Shown: positions 12,101 through 26,532, counted from the stretch's first letter. The stretch is DNA of 64,000 nt from Temnopleurus reevesii (GCA_036244855.1 BQKZ01000829.1:13806-77805), one strand, 5' to 3'. The notes: generated from the sequence alone by a model not told the origin. Translations and numbers: made by a program.

Positions 12101-15100
12101 TGGTGCATGACTGTAGGAAAAACAATTCATAAATAGAATTGATAACATATATCCTGAGATTCAGAAGTAATACATCATCACAAAACAAGTGCATTTTGAT
12201 TATTCATTTTCCCCTCAAAGTACCAGGTGTAAACCTTATTTTATCTACTCCAAAATTAACATTACTCAACAGTAAACGATCCCTTTATAAAACTCAGTAT
12301 CATTGAAAATGCATTTTATCAAGTTAAAGTTCATGCACATATTGCTTGAACTATATAAATTACTTACTTATATTTGGTGTAATGATGGAGAATTCTGGTG
12401 TATAGGAGAATGAGTTGGTATGCTTAGCAATGTTCAGAGCAAATTTCTCCATATCCTCCATAATCTCAGCCGTTCCTCTTGAAGTCTTCTGTATCATTTC
12501 CCAATGGACACGATTCTCAGGCTCAAATAGTCTACTCAATGTCTCAACGATGTTCTGCAAAAAAAAACAAAAATGAGTTAGACTTGTACGTGAGGTATTA
12601 CACATATTCTAAACAGTCATGGCAAAGTCATATTAGCAAATCGACGAGCTGATGTCGACAGCATAAATTTTCATTATAACCCTAAAAAAAGAACCCTTTC
12701 TTGTTAACAGGATAACTACAAACGCTTCACACTATGCCATTTTTCTTCTTTTTAATCATTCAGTCTATATATTCACCTCCCCCTCCCTTTCAGCCACTGA
12801 CAGTACAATTATGCAAGAACAAAAATGGAACAGACACTATCAGGAATTGTTTCTACCAAATTGCATTGTAAATCATTTAAATACTGATGATCCAATGGGA
12901 TAAGGGGTTAATTAATGAATAAATCTTACCTTTGTAAATGACATCTTGATAGTGGCAGTCACATTCAATCCCACCTGTTTACTTTCATGTTTGAGGAGAT
13001 GGCCTAGCACCTGATAAGCTATGTTAACATCATTCCCATGAAAATGATCAGTCTCATTTGTGGCATTAAGAAGTATTGCAGCAATCTCAAAGGACAGTAA
13101 AGGATAAAGATTCTGACCCTTCTGAAGATCGGTTAGCTGGGAGGAGAAAAAAAAGATTGAAATTAAGTTAATTGTGAATTTATCTGACTTTGGTTTTCTA
13201 TAACTTTCACATTCTCTAATATCAAATGACAAAATTGACTGTTCATAAAAAGAAAGACCTATTTTGGATGATTATCAGAAGAAAATAAATTTCTTTACTA
13301 TGATATAGTTGATAAAATCAAACAAAAAGTTAACATTCATCATCAATTAACAGATAATAACTTTGCTTGTACTTACAATATCCTGAAGTTCCATGAACTT
13401 GTCTGAGGTACAGTTGAAGAGGTTAGATGATTGCCAGTTTAGTTCATAATCACAATGTCTGGTAGCATAGCCATAGCTGTCACCTGGACAATCCAAGGTA
13501 GCTGTCTTTCCAAACTTAGTTCTAGGCCACCACAAACCCTTATCAAATCGCTTGGGACAGGAGTCATACACCACTGTAATAAAAAGAAGAAAAATTGTGA
13601 ATTGCAAACCATGTAATCTAATTTTGACTATTTGAAACAATATAGTACCACCTCTCTTAAATGAACACTCCCCAGTCAACCAATAGCACGTCTATTAGCC
13701 CATCGACTACTGAATTCTGTAATTCCTGTAGACTTTGTGCAGAGACAACCAGGTCGGTTCCAGTAGTTAACAGGTCAAAGAAACACTCGTAATCTTACCT
13801 CCACACCCTCGTGGAGTAACCTCAGCATGAGGGTCCACACAAGCATCACATCGTCTACCAATAGCATCCCTCTTACAGGAACACTCCCCCATCTACCAAT
13901 ATCCCCTTCTTACAGGTACACTCCCCAGCCTACCAATAGCACCCCTCTAACAGGAACACTCCCTCATCTACCACTACCCCCTTCTTACATGTACACTCCC
14001 CAGCCTACCAATAGCACCCCTCTTACAGGAACACTCCCCCATCTACCACTACCCCCTTCTTACAGGTACACTCCCCAGCCTACCAATAGCACCCCTCTAA
14101 CANNNNNNNNNNNNNNNNNNNNNNNNNNNNNNNNNNNNNNNNNNNNNNNNNNNNNNNNNNNNNNNNNNNNNNNNNNNNNNNNNNNNNNNNNNNNNNNNNN
14201 NNNNNNNNNNNNNNNNNNNNNNNNNNNNNNNNNNNNNNNNNNNNNNNNNNNNNNNNNNNNNNNNNNNNNNNNNNNNNNNNNNNNNNNNNNNNNNNNNNNN
14301 NNNNNNNNNNNNNNNNACACTCCCCAGCCTACCAATAGCACCCCTGTAACAGGAACACTCCCAAACTCCTAATCTTACCTTCACACCCTCGAAGGGTAAC
14401 CTCAGCATGAGGGTCCACACAAGCATCACATCGTCTACCAATAGCACCTCTCTTACAGGAACATTCCCCGGTCTCCTGGTTACAATCCTGTCCATTAGAT
14501 CCTATCTCATAGCAGTCACATGGGAAGCACATATCACTGTCTGAAGGCTGGTAAGAATGCTCCTGAAAATTAAAGAAATACAATATCATTCAGACTGTAA
14601 GTTTTGATTATTTTCAGTTTCTTTTTCTAGATTTCATTTTCATCTTGATAAGAATTGCTACCCTATCCTGCAAAATCAAACTAATCTTATTGATAAACAA
14701 CAAAATCTGCGAATGTCCGACACCGTTTTTTTTTGTCTTGCAAAAGAAAGTCACATCAATTATTCTCAAAGACACAAACTTTGTCATTGCAGTCATATAC
14801 TAGGGTTACATTATCTGCCTCTTCTTTCTTAATAATTAAGTATCTCTTAACTTGCAATGGCAAGATCATTTTAATTGAATTACCCAAATATTTCAATGTC
14901 ATCCCGAAATAAATAAAATTTAATTTCTGCTAATAATCTTACCGCACAGTAGCATTCACTGGTAGTCTTGTTACATGCTGACTCAAATCCCATTGATTCA
15001 TCACATTCACATGGTCCACAGATCTGATCTCCCCACCACTCATCATCACATTCCTCAATGATCTTCTCACAATGATCTCCATAGTAAAGATCAGAACAGG

Positions 15101-18100
15101 CGCAGGTGTAACCAAACTCAGCGGCTCGAGACAGTGTACAGACGGAGCCATGCTCACAGACTCGCAGGTCACAGGCGGATACACAGTCAGGACCAACATA
15201 ACCTAGAGAAATAGAAATGGTATAGCAATCAATCAAGAATTAATCTGAGGCAAAAGCTCTACTATATATTTAACTTTCGCCAAGAAATCATCCTTTGATC
15301 TTGTACACCAATAAATGTTCTTTGCAGATTTGTGAAATTCCAAAAGCAAAGAAATTAATTATGAAGGGTGATTTGAAGATGGCAGAAAATTTTTAACATC
15401 AATATTACTTGGATATATTGATTCAATTCAAATTTTATTTTACATATTGAAATAGATTATTATTATTATTATTATCATTATTGTTCAATAAATTTGTTTT
15501 GTATACAAAAGAAATTAAATAGTTCATTTTAGTCACAGAAAATTAAAAAAACTTGTAAGATTATTCATAAGTATAAGATGTGTTAACAATAACTTACCTT
15601 TCTTACACTGGCATTCATGAGAATCCCATATATCAACACACACACTATGATGTGGACATTTAGCTGTCTCACAAGAGCTACCGACGTTACAACCTTGCAC
15701 GATGTTCACTCCTTGTACAGTAGATGGGTCTAACTGACTTCCACCAATTGACATACCCTGTTATCAAACAAAAAAATAAACATTATTTGCATCTATTAAT
15801 TTATTCAAATATTTATTCATTTATTCTTTTTTCAATTTTTTTTTCTTATTTTTTTTTTTTTTAATACAAATGATTGGCTATATGCACCAATTTTCAGTGC
15901 ATACTTTGTAAACTGTTTATATACTTTCAAAGTATATTTCATCTAAGATACAAATCTAGTTTCTTAAGAGTTTGGGGTATGGAATGCTTGCATAAATAAG
16001 GTCTGACCCATGTTCTAAAATGTTTTCAATGTCCAGAGCTGACTATTCATAACATTTCTATTTTTTTAAACCTCTTAGCAGAAAAAACCCATAACACATC
16101 ATTGATAGAAAATTTACTGAAAACATAAATTCCAATCACCTGCATACATCCTGTGAATGCATTGTACATGCCATTATCAGTGAGTCTTCCTCCCAGTTCT
16201 ACCCTCTCCACTGTCCTGCCATTGATGTTGTCTGTTGCACGTACGGAGGTCTGAACAGAGAAAGAAGGTAAAAAAAAACATATGATGCGAATCATCGAAA
16301 CTACACAGTGCTACTGCATGGTATACTTTACAACTCTGTCAACTTTATTTGATACATTACAATACAACAATATTAAAAAATGTCATTATGTTGCCTATGA
16401 ACAAGTATATGTATGCAAATATACTTTCAAGTGATTTTTTTTAAAACCATATTATACACCTCAATATGCAGAAGTAGTTTTTTTTAAATAGGTCACAAAT
16501 AAACCAGAATTAAATACTAGTATGGGTCTGTTGTTCCATAAATTTCTAATATTAGTGATTGAGTACCATACTCTGGATTAAGTACTACAATCAGAAATTG
16601 ATATAGGCCTAACAAACACATTAATAGAAAATTACTCAACACTGAACCACCCATCAGAAGGTGTATTCTTTTGAAAATCGTCACAAATTTCTTATAATTT
16701 TATTACTAATTTTGAAATCATCCTGTGGAAAAAGCCAAATAGAGCCTTTACATTTTAACACTCATGAATTTTTGAATGATGCACTATGCTCAAAATTCAT
16801 TGGCATATGATAAAGCATTTTCAATAGACCACAACCATCCCCATGTGCTCACTTTATATTTATCAAAGTCCATGGAGAGTTTGATTTTATCATTCTTCCA
16901 TTCAGCTTTGAGGTCGTGCCATTCTCGATCATTGAATGTTGTCTGGTCAAGCTGAGCATCCATTGAGCTGGTCACATAGTGCAGATGACCTTCAATCAAC
17001 TGGGAACAAAGGAGAAGAATAGATATGATTGAATAAATGAATAATTAGAATGTTGTTCTTCAAAAAATAAAAATAATATATATTTTCCTTCAAATATTTT
17101 TTCTAATGTGTTGAGAATTTTTCAATACTTGTTATCTGAAGTACTTGCTAACTCCATTAAAATCATCAAAAGCAAGATAATCATAGCATTATCTCTAAAA
17201 TATTGCAACAGGGCCAGTTATGAGAGTTATCAAACTTAGCACAAAGGTATTTCAAATTCCTCTTGTTATACCTCAACATTCAGAAATCTCATGAAATATT
17301 TTACTGTAGAATACATGTATATAACAAATGCATTCAATATATTCTATTTCCATTCTGACAAACAGATGTTGAAGGTATCTAGTGTTCGGTTTTACAGACT
17401 CAGATTTACGATTCATTTTAAGAGGCCCAATAGGAAAAACAAATTCTTGATTTCAAATCATCATTATATATTGCTTTAGATTAATGCATTATGCGTCATG
17501 GATAATTGCAAATATATAAGCTAGCCTTCGTTCCATAATTCATATTTCACTGACACCCATACAGCACAGACTCTAAAATGACATTACTCTGTGCTGAACA
17601 CACAAACATACCTCAATACGAATGGTGACTCCATTTGACAGTTGGATAAACATGAGTACTCCGTCAGCATTGCCGGTTCGGAACACAACCCGGTTGGTCC
17701 AGGGTAGGCTTACAGTATGCCCTAGATCAAATCTCATGTAGCTCTCACCGATGAAACGGATGGGGGTAGACAGAGCTGTGAAGTGTTGAAAATAATCAAA
17801 GTTCCTTTTATAAATGAAATTCACTTTTACCTAAAGAAAATTACTGAATCACTATGGGAGCATTTCTTGAATATGAAAACCGATGTAAAGAAAGATGCAT
17901 ACAATAGATGAAAATTTCATGTTATAAAGTGGGAGAAATCCTTATTATCCTGCACACAAATATGTACATTGGAGTACGTACCATCCAGACAATTATCCCC
18001 TCCAATAGAGCAATAGCAATAGGAACTGTTGTATTGAATTTTAAGGGTCCCTCTCGTATTGTATCAAGATAAGTACCTTCTTGACAGTTAACCCCTCCAC

Positions 18101-21100
18101 TGCCAGCAGAGCAATGGCAATGGTAACAAACCCATAAAAGTACATACCATCTTGACAGTTAACCCCTCCAATGCCAGCAGAGCAATGGCAATGGTAACAG
18201 ACCCATAAAAATACATACCTTCTTGACAGTTAACCCCTCCACTGCCTGCAGAGCAATGGCAATGGTAACGGTCCCATTGGTTTTCACAGGTCCCTCCCGT
18301 GTGGCACGGATCGCTCTCACAGAAGTTAGCCTTGTGTGGACAGCCTGGCTCTGTGTTATAGTCCTCAACATTGGTAGCAAGATCAAGGAGTTCGTTGTTG
18401 ACATAGATGTCTCGTAAGCAGCCATCAAAGTCAATGTTCTCTACAGGGAATTCACTGGGAAGCTCAGGCAGACCTCCAATGATAAATGGGCCATTGAGGT
18501 CTAAGAATCTGCACAAAGATAGAAGGATGGCATAATTTAGTATGTACTCCACTTAAAAGCATCAAATTAAACAAAAATATTCCTGAAGGAATTCTGTTCC
18601 ATAGAGTAATAAGACATGTTAAAAATCTGAATTATCCAAACAATTCCCAAATTTAACTCTTTAATTGGACCTTATGAATATTCTCCATTATAATGAATGA
18701 TAGTCAATGACTACAAGTTACACAAATAATATCCAACTTATAATCATCCCAAACAAAATTATAAAACATAACATAACTGTCGCAAAGACTTCACTTGAAA
18801 TTGAATGAATGGTCAAAGCTGAAAGGTACAACTTTTCTGCCAAGAACTCATCTAAGATTTTGGAGGTCACATGTCGGAATCATTCCAATGAATGCTCTTG
18901 CCCAAACTGATATTATATTTTTTTTAAAAGGAGCATGAATTTCATTAATTTCAGTAGTCAGTAATGTATGCAGTAATGTATGTATCCTGCATAAAGGGAA
19001 CCTCTTTTATCCTTTGTCTTGTTGTACCCTACAAACATTCTAGCACAGAAGGCATCCTACAAATTCAATACCCTCCATGTTCCCACAAATCAACACCCGC
19101 AGCAGAATTTTTCATTAGCACTAGTTATTTGAAACACGATATGAGAAATTTGCAGCCCATTTAAATCACCTTTTCTGTTTACCTGCTTGTCAATCTTCAA
19201 AGGGGGTGGGAATGTTCGGGGCTTTCTCCTTTTCCATGACTATCTTGTTATGTTTCATTCTATAACTTTGACTGCACATATTGGACTTATATCCCATTTT
19301 TTCTTTAAAATTTCATATAATTATTGTAGTTTGTCTCTCATCTCTTTCCCTCTCTATCCCATTCTCCATCTCTTTCCCCTTCTTTCTCTTTCTCCTCTCT
19401 CTCCCTCTCCTCAACTACGTTTCTCCCCTTCTAGCATTTAGCGGTACTGCATTCCCATACTTTGATGTACCAGATTGGGAGGCACCCACAGAATATGAGA
19501 TGAAAAATGAGCCAGCCAGGGCGAGGAAATCAATCATCTTTCTAATATTTAGTTGCAGACAGTGCTCTGATAGAGGGAGCATCAAATGCCTGTCAATGCC
19601 TCACCAGGTTTGTTGGAATGAATGAAATATAGCCACGTATGCTTGCTGAATACTTGGCTTGGAGCTTGTAATGAATGTTACTCAAGTGTCTTTTATCCTG
19701 GGGATTTGAGGATGAGGCTGTTGAACAGTCTGTTATGCCCTTGTACAAATAATGCCTTAAATAGCAGCACTTTATCAGACATGTGCCATCAAATCTTTCT
19801 CAACACTAATGGTGTGGATACAATTACATGCGAACCATCCATTAACACGTAAAAAGCCTGTTTTGAAAGGAATGTACACTGGAGTCATGGTTTCTGTATA
19901 AAATTGTTCTGTTCTTCTGCAGAATGGAAACATTCTGCACAAATAAATTCCCAATCAATTTGGAACAAACACTCAAGGTTAATCACTTTATGCTTTCAGG
20001 ATCAAAATCCTCTGCAGGATAGCAATACTCAAATCAAAATTTCAGTCATAGATATATGATTGATATTACTGCTTAAGCTTAACAGCATGTATAAAAGTTC
20101 ACATTGATATAATCATTCATCAATACTCTCATGAATTAAATGAAAAATAGTTCAACATTTTGAACAAACATTAGCCAGCACATAATTCAATTTGTTCAGT
20201 AGAAATGTATCTAAAGACGTATTAAAACAATTTAATCAACCGAAAGGGTGGAGATGGAAGCATACTGTTAAACACTTCTCATTATAAGATTACGGAATTA
20301 CAATAAATCTAGGAAGTGATGTATATTGTTCTCACCTGAGCTCCCCAAGGAACTGTGTCTCAGCAGCGCAAGTAAAATCATCAAACTGATGGCCATTATC
20401 TAAAGCTACAGCTGGGTCACAATCATCAAGGATTATTCTAGCAGTCTGTAGAAAAACAAAAGAAAAAAAATGTTGAATAATATGAAACAAAGATACTGTT
20501 CAGGATATGCATGAGGTTTAATTCTAGGAAGAGAAAAAACATCCAATAAATCAACACAATATTCACCATCAAAGCAGAAGCAGCGAGCATTGAACCTTTA
20601 TTCGATAGAAAGCACACCCTATTGAGTCGTAAGAAAATGTTGTTTTTCACCAAGAAACTAATTTATAATTCATGATAAGTAGTGATCACATGGGAATTCT
20701 ACTCAGAATCCTATATCTATCTTCCTAATATTGTGTTACCCAGTGTAACCTTTTGCACTACTAACCAATCCATAATACATGAAGAAAGAAATATTTGAGT
20801 GATCTAAATAGTTGCCCTTTGGCATCACTAGTAATATAATACAAGAATATTTCAACATCAGGATCCCTAGTGCCTCCATCAAGCTATGAATTCTTCATAC
20901 TATGTGATATCACATTAGTGTATGATCTATATGCAATATGTGTCATCTTCAATCGATGAAGACAAAATAACGACACGTTTTATATGATTATAATGTAGGG
21001 GCCTACATGTATACCAAAAAGAATATCATTTTGCATTATTGCAAAGAGATTCGTTGTATTTTGTTCTTAGATTTTCCTTTTTTAAATTTGTGTAATTTCT

Positions 21101-24100
21101 CTTGTTTATCAATACGCCAGTGATATCTGTAATAATTTGAATCAGCAATATTCTCTACACTGTACATCTCATTATCTATGGAGAGAGGAAGGGTAAAAGG
21201 TTACACTTGGTCAAGTGTAAATATTAGCTTCAAACTGGGAAAACGGAGAGATAATAGGATTTTCTATTGGAACACTAGCCACTAATGGTAAACCAAATGC
21301 AATATAATTGCCAGTGCATACATGACCCACAAATGTCAATTAAAGCTGAAAAGCTGAAATGCTGGAACCTGACTCCATGGTGAAGACGCTTATTACAAAA
21401 CTCTGCGGCAATAAAACTCTGCTGTAAAAACCAACAAAACTGCAAAATTGCAATAAATCAAGACATGGGGCAAAAGACTAATTCAAAATTGTCAAAAACA
21501 TATTTTGAAAGTAGGTTTGCTACATGGCTGGCAGATAAAAATGTCACAATATCAGATATTCAATATGTCATAAATATATTAAAAGGGTGCTAGTCATTTG
21601 ATCTTATTCCCTATCTATATTATTACGAAGAAACTCAGCTCATAAAACTGGCAAAAAAGTAAAATGCTAGCGGCAAATTTGTAGAGCCCCTTTTCATCCT
21701 CTTCCCTGTTTATTTCTTCCACTGCAATACACAATACCACATTCATCATAGTTTGTCAGTGCTATTAACCTGTATTCCATGGAAGTTCCCCCAACAATAC
21801 GCAAACATTTGAATTAGAAAAAAATTGGGAAAGAGAAAACTGTCGGCAACCTGCAAATGAAAAGAAATGCCGCCGCCATCGTCATTCCCATCACCTCGGG
21901 CGAGACTTTTTTTCACTCTTTCTCTCTTTTTACTCCAATCCATGACTTGGCCAAATGGCTTTGAATTTGGTGGAAGCAACCATGCGGGTGAGAATCCATT
22001 TTCACCTTGCTTCACTGAAGCCGAATAGAAATTAAATCCGCAGTTCTATGTTTAATGATATAATATTTTACACCATTTCGTATAATGGAAAGCTTTTTCG
22101 ACTGGATCTAGTTTTGAGTAGGTGATAAGCTACTAAATGCACAGTGAGTGTTTTCTGTCAATTCTCAGTAGATCGTAATTCAATTTTCTTATTCAAATAA
22201 ATGATATGATAAAAAAAAATTAAAAATTGTAAATTAAATAAACAAAAAACAGCTTTTCATAGAATTTCAGAAATGACTAAAATGTTCCTAAATTTTCAGT
22301 GGGGCATATTTACAAAAGTGATTTAGTTAAATTGAATTGAAAATTACTGCCAATACTTTGCTCTATATTCTATGGACTAAAATCAGTATTCTTTATATCA
22401 ATTTTCTTCGGGGGGGGGGGGGCAAAATTTTAGTTCGTGTTCCCCATGGCTGGCTGATCATAGCTGTTTGATCTTCGGTGATAAGCATGGCAGACCATGC
22501 ATGTATACAAATGACAAAGAAACAGATCATTGTAAAGTTGCCCATTGTCTAGTTTTGTTTGTTTTCATCCCATCATCATTGCCATGTTTTGTCTCCTTGG
22601 AAGTAAACTGTCTATGATTCATACCTTTACAGAATTATTGTGGAAAAAGGAATTCAAATTAAACACATTTATTGATTTTTCATTCTGATTGAAATAATTT
22701 CCCACTTTATTTACTTTTAAAATGAAATTACTAAATCCATTCATTCAGTATCAGAGAATCAACAAACATGAAATGAATAACAATGTCTTCATACTATAAT
22801 TCTGCAGAAAAACAGCAGATAAGCAATAGCATTTGGTTCAAGTTCTTTTTGCTAACAAATAAAAAATGGATAATATTATTTACTTTTATTCAAAACCCAT
22901 TCTAAGGCCCTTGCCCCCGCTCTACATCTCAATCCTGCCTCTTTCCTCCAGATTTTAAGGGGAAGACGAAATCAAAATTTCAAACTTCTCATGACCACGG
23001 AGAGAGTTTGTGCAAACACAGGAGACAAAGAGCTTGGTTGGTGGAGTGGTGTGGGTTTACGCCCTTTGGGTGTATGGATGGATGGATGGGTGGACCAGAA
23101 TGCTCCGTTATATTAAATGGATTTTGTGAGGGGACGGTTTGCATTGAGGTTGGCGTACAGTCATGAATGGCTAATCGATGGAGAGTAAGTTGGATGAAGA
23201 AAAAATTGGGTAAATGAAGGTGTAATTGAATATGATTTTATACCTACATAATAAGGAGTAAGACAAGCATTAATTAAATCACAAACAAATGCAACATATG
23301 CGCAAGCATTTAAAAAAATATGTGTTGTTAAAATACTCTGTAGTAATGAAGAATCAAATGATAATGTACAAAAATGCTTTTGAATTTTAATTGAATTGAA
23401 TTTATTTCCTTTTTCATATACTTTTTGCTACTTTTTGCTACTTTTTAATAAACATTCATAATGCATGTGTCTCTAAAACATCCTCTTAAAAATATCATAA
23501 TACTTTCAAATAGTGGGCTATAACATTTATTACAGGTCTTCAGCATTCAAAATATAAAATATAAAACTGGGACACTTCTTGATATAAGCATGCACATGTA
23601 TATCACCTGAACAAAACAATGATGAATTAAGATCTTGTCATCAAAATGTCAGACAATAGTTTATCATATTGTTTAGTCTAAAGAGGATAGCTGACTCATT
23701 CACCACCATCATCATAACAGAATGATGATGCATTTAAACATGATTCCCAAGTACCTGTCCCCAGCTGCTTTTAAAGCTACTACGCCTTGCTTGGTCACCA
23801 AACATCGATTAATAGCCCAGTAAATTATGCATGCATCTTTGACCAAAATGGAGGCTTTCACAGACTCACTTTGAGGCTGTGCATCGTGCTCGCCCCAGAG
23901 AAAATAGTGTAATTTAACGCCAGTAGGAGAGAGTTGCGGCAGCGCAGTTAGCACGCCGAACTCTGACTTAATCAGAGTGAGGATAAAAACGTGGGCGATC
24001 AGTCGGTCATTGACTGATGAGTTGAATAGAAAGAAATCCATTAGGAAAAGTGAAAAGATGCTCTTAAAATGCATGAATGTGACAGTGTCCTCAAATGTTT

Positions 24101-26500
24101 GAAAGACAAAAGAAGTGCCTTGACTAAAATTCAGGCATAATATGGATTCAATGAACATCTTTTGTCTTTTCTGGGTGATCAATGTCGCAATGAGACAAGC
24201 GCTAAATAATAATGAATTTAAAAAAAAAAATTAAAAAAAGAGGCGAGAGAGGGAACCAAAACAATGTGAACAATAAAAGAACAATAAATTATACATTTTA
24301 GAAAAATCCTGGAGCCTTTTTCCTGAAGCAATAATGAATACTAAAAAACAAGTTCAATATTTATGTATCTGGATCTCAATTTTACCATTCCCATCAATAA
24401 AATGCTAGAAGGCTATATTTCGCAGAAAATCAACTTTATTATACCTGAAGCTATCAGATTTGTCCAACCTCTTATTAGCTCCTGTATGTCAATATTCATA
24501 ATGGAAAACTGCCACAAGCAGCAAAGATCTCAGACCAATCAAACGCAATATTTTCATACAAGATGGATGCTGGAGGAAAAGATTTATATCTGAATGGAAA
24601 TGAAAGGAATTACTGGCCATTTTCAGAAAAATTTGTTTTGATTGGACAAAATTGGAAATGATTTAGATGGACATGCTGGAAGCTAGTCAATGCATACAGA
24701 GACTGTAAATTCTAAACAGAACATTACAGCTTTATGTCAAATACATAAGGAAAATGCATTTGTTCTGACTGTTAAGATCAAGCTAAGATGACAAATCTTG
24801 TTAATGTTTATGAAAACAAAAAAGGATCATGATGACACAGAAAGATTTTTTTGTGCAAAGGAAATTAACGTTAACGTATCACATACCTCTTAAAACTATC
24901 AACACCCAAAATACAAAATGAATATTTCTCTCAAAAACACTTTGTAAATACTTTTGACTATCCTGAAAACACAAGTACGCATTAAAAAAAGCATAATTTA
25001 TTTAAAAGAAAAGAATCCTACATGTTAAAAAAACTCAACTGTGAAATATCATGTTCATGTCTTGACATCAGCTATCTTAAAAAAATTCTATTTGTATCCT
25101 ATCTTCCTTATCTTGTTATTTTTCTCTCTAACAGAAAAAAAAACCAATATAATCACACCTGGTGTCTACCACTGGTGTAATCATTAAAACAAAAAAAGAA
25201 CATTTCTCCCTTCACAATTAATAACATAAATCTGTAATTCTTCAATATGAAAGGTTGAACAGAGGTCTCAAGGAATGTTCTAATCACCAAAAAAGATTGG
25301 CTCATGCTTGTGGGTAAAACAGGTTAAATGGAGGGACAAAAGATTTACAGGTCTCTGACTGCCCAACATGTGACATTTAAGACTCTCCACGAATCCACCT
25401 CCTCATGTGACAAACTGGGTTGATTGGGAGACTTTCGGAAATTAAAAACGGCGCTGAAATATTGGCCATTAATTTGAGTGGACATTTAGACAAGAAAAGA
25501 TTTCCTGAAGTTGTCGGAATAGAGTCTAACCTTCTTTACTAATTCAGTCAATAGGTCAATGAAGACATTAAATTAAATGGCTATTAAAGTGATTTTGGAA
25601 GGCACAGATCAAGAATTGTACATATTTGAAGGGACTGTTGATGTTCAAGAAAAATAGTTTTATAATACCAATTTTACATTTCTTGATGACATTTTTATGA
25701 AGATAACATAATGATGAGTGTATCAGTTCTGAAAAAAAGTTTCAGGATTTCCAAAAGAGGATCATCAATATAACTAAACTTATTTCTACCCTTCCTGAAG
25801 GTAACTCACATGCAAATCTGTGGAAACATGCCAAATCACTCTCATACACTACTTGAGGCATCATTAAATTTCTTTCCACTTTACCCATCCCAAACCTCTG
25901 CCTCTCCAACTCACTTCTCATCATTGATTTATCAAATATCGAGGCTATCTAGGCTATCGCCAACCCATCAAAAACATATCTGATGAGACTTCCCTAGATA
26001 TAGAGAGAATCAGTGTATGCTATAAATACCACCTACACACATAAAGCTGTATCAGCTATTATTTGAGGAGATGTATGGTGACAAATATGTGAATAAATTT
26101 TTCATAGAACTAAAATATCGGTGTATCAACAAATCAATAAATCTATCATATCTGTTTTCTCAGTTACATTTTGCAAATACACACAAAAAATCTTTTATTC
26201 TAGAGCAGTGTTTGCTTAGTATATTGTAGAACTTTTTTATTGATTGATTGATATTATTTTCCGTCAAAAAAGACACAATAGAAACAGACAGAGTACAAAA
26301 AAAGTGAAAATATCACATACGAAAATAAAAAGATGACAACACGACAGAAATGTATAAAGAAGAAAGAAAAGACGGCTGAATAGCCCATAATCAGCTACAT
26401 TTACATAGTGCTGCTGGTCTTCCATGGGGACCAATAGAAGAAAGGAAAGGAGAAATGGGGGAAGAAAAATAATTAAAAAGAAGAAGAAGAAGAAGAAAAA

Positions 26501-26532
<32 letters not shown>

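Larger units (their letters stand above)
9107..13376 (-). other. Compact introns of the GAIN-7TM part
   Basis: Between w12 and w21 the introns are short: 9107-9428, 9496-9658, 9898-10329, 10534-10881, 11006-11273, 11454-11863, 12111-12367, 12555-12929 and 13137-13376. Each begins GT and ends AG. I see no extra coding or repeat elements in them. Confidence 0.75.
13648..14372. repeat. Minisatellite derived from laminin-EGF exon w11
   Basis: Two alternating units of about 37 and 38 bases (dimer near 75) are visible on both sides of the gap. One has 'ggaacactcccccatctac' and the other 'ccagcctaccaatagcaccc'. On the minus strand the second reads almost exactly as the exon w11 segment for [12 protein letters not shown]. 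Degenerate units reach about 13648-13692. The array includes the partial exon copy at 13799-13888 and the N gap at 14103-14316. Confidence 0.85.
13574..14378 (-). other. Intron between w11 and w12, filled by exon-derived repeats
   Basis: The intron begins gtaaga after w11 and ends ttattacag before w12. Most of it consists of a minisatellite built from laminin-EGF coding sequence, a partial copy of exon w11, and a 214-base assembly gap. Details are in separate entries. Confidence 0.8.
14563..17611 (-). other. Introns between w6 and w11
   Basis: The introns at 14563-14942, 15203-15597, 15758-16139, 16251-16852 and 17000-17611 hold no further genes. A (tta)n tract lies near 15460-15485 and T-runs near 15835-15865, the latter probably chance microsatellites. 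Confidence 0.7.

Noticed and set aside
13827..14372. Proline/threonine-rich plus-strand open frame over the minisatellite
   Set aside because: It is the complement of tandem units derived from exon w11, and it crosses 214 N bases. No start context or splice logic; not a gene.
14060..14495. Minus-strand open frames crossing the N gap
   Set aside because: Their lengths depend on unknown bases. Only the true exon 14379-14562 is supported.
18088..18218. Extension of exon w5 past its donor (the frame stays open to 18088)
   Set aside because: Homology to EGF4 ends exactly at the 18219 donor, and the next exon's phase fits only that donor. The extra frame is the duplicated units read out of frame.
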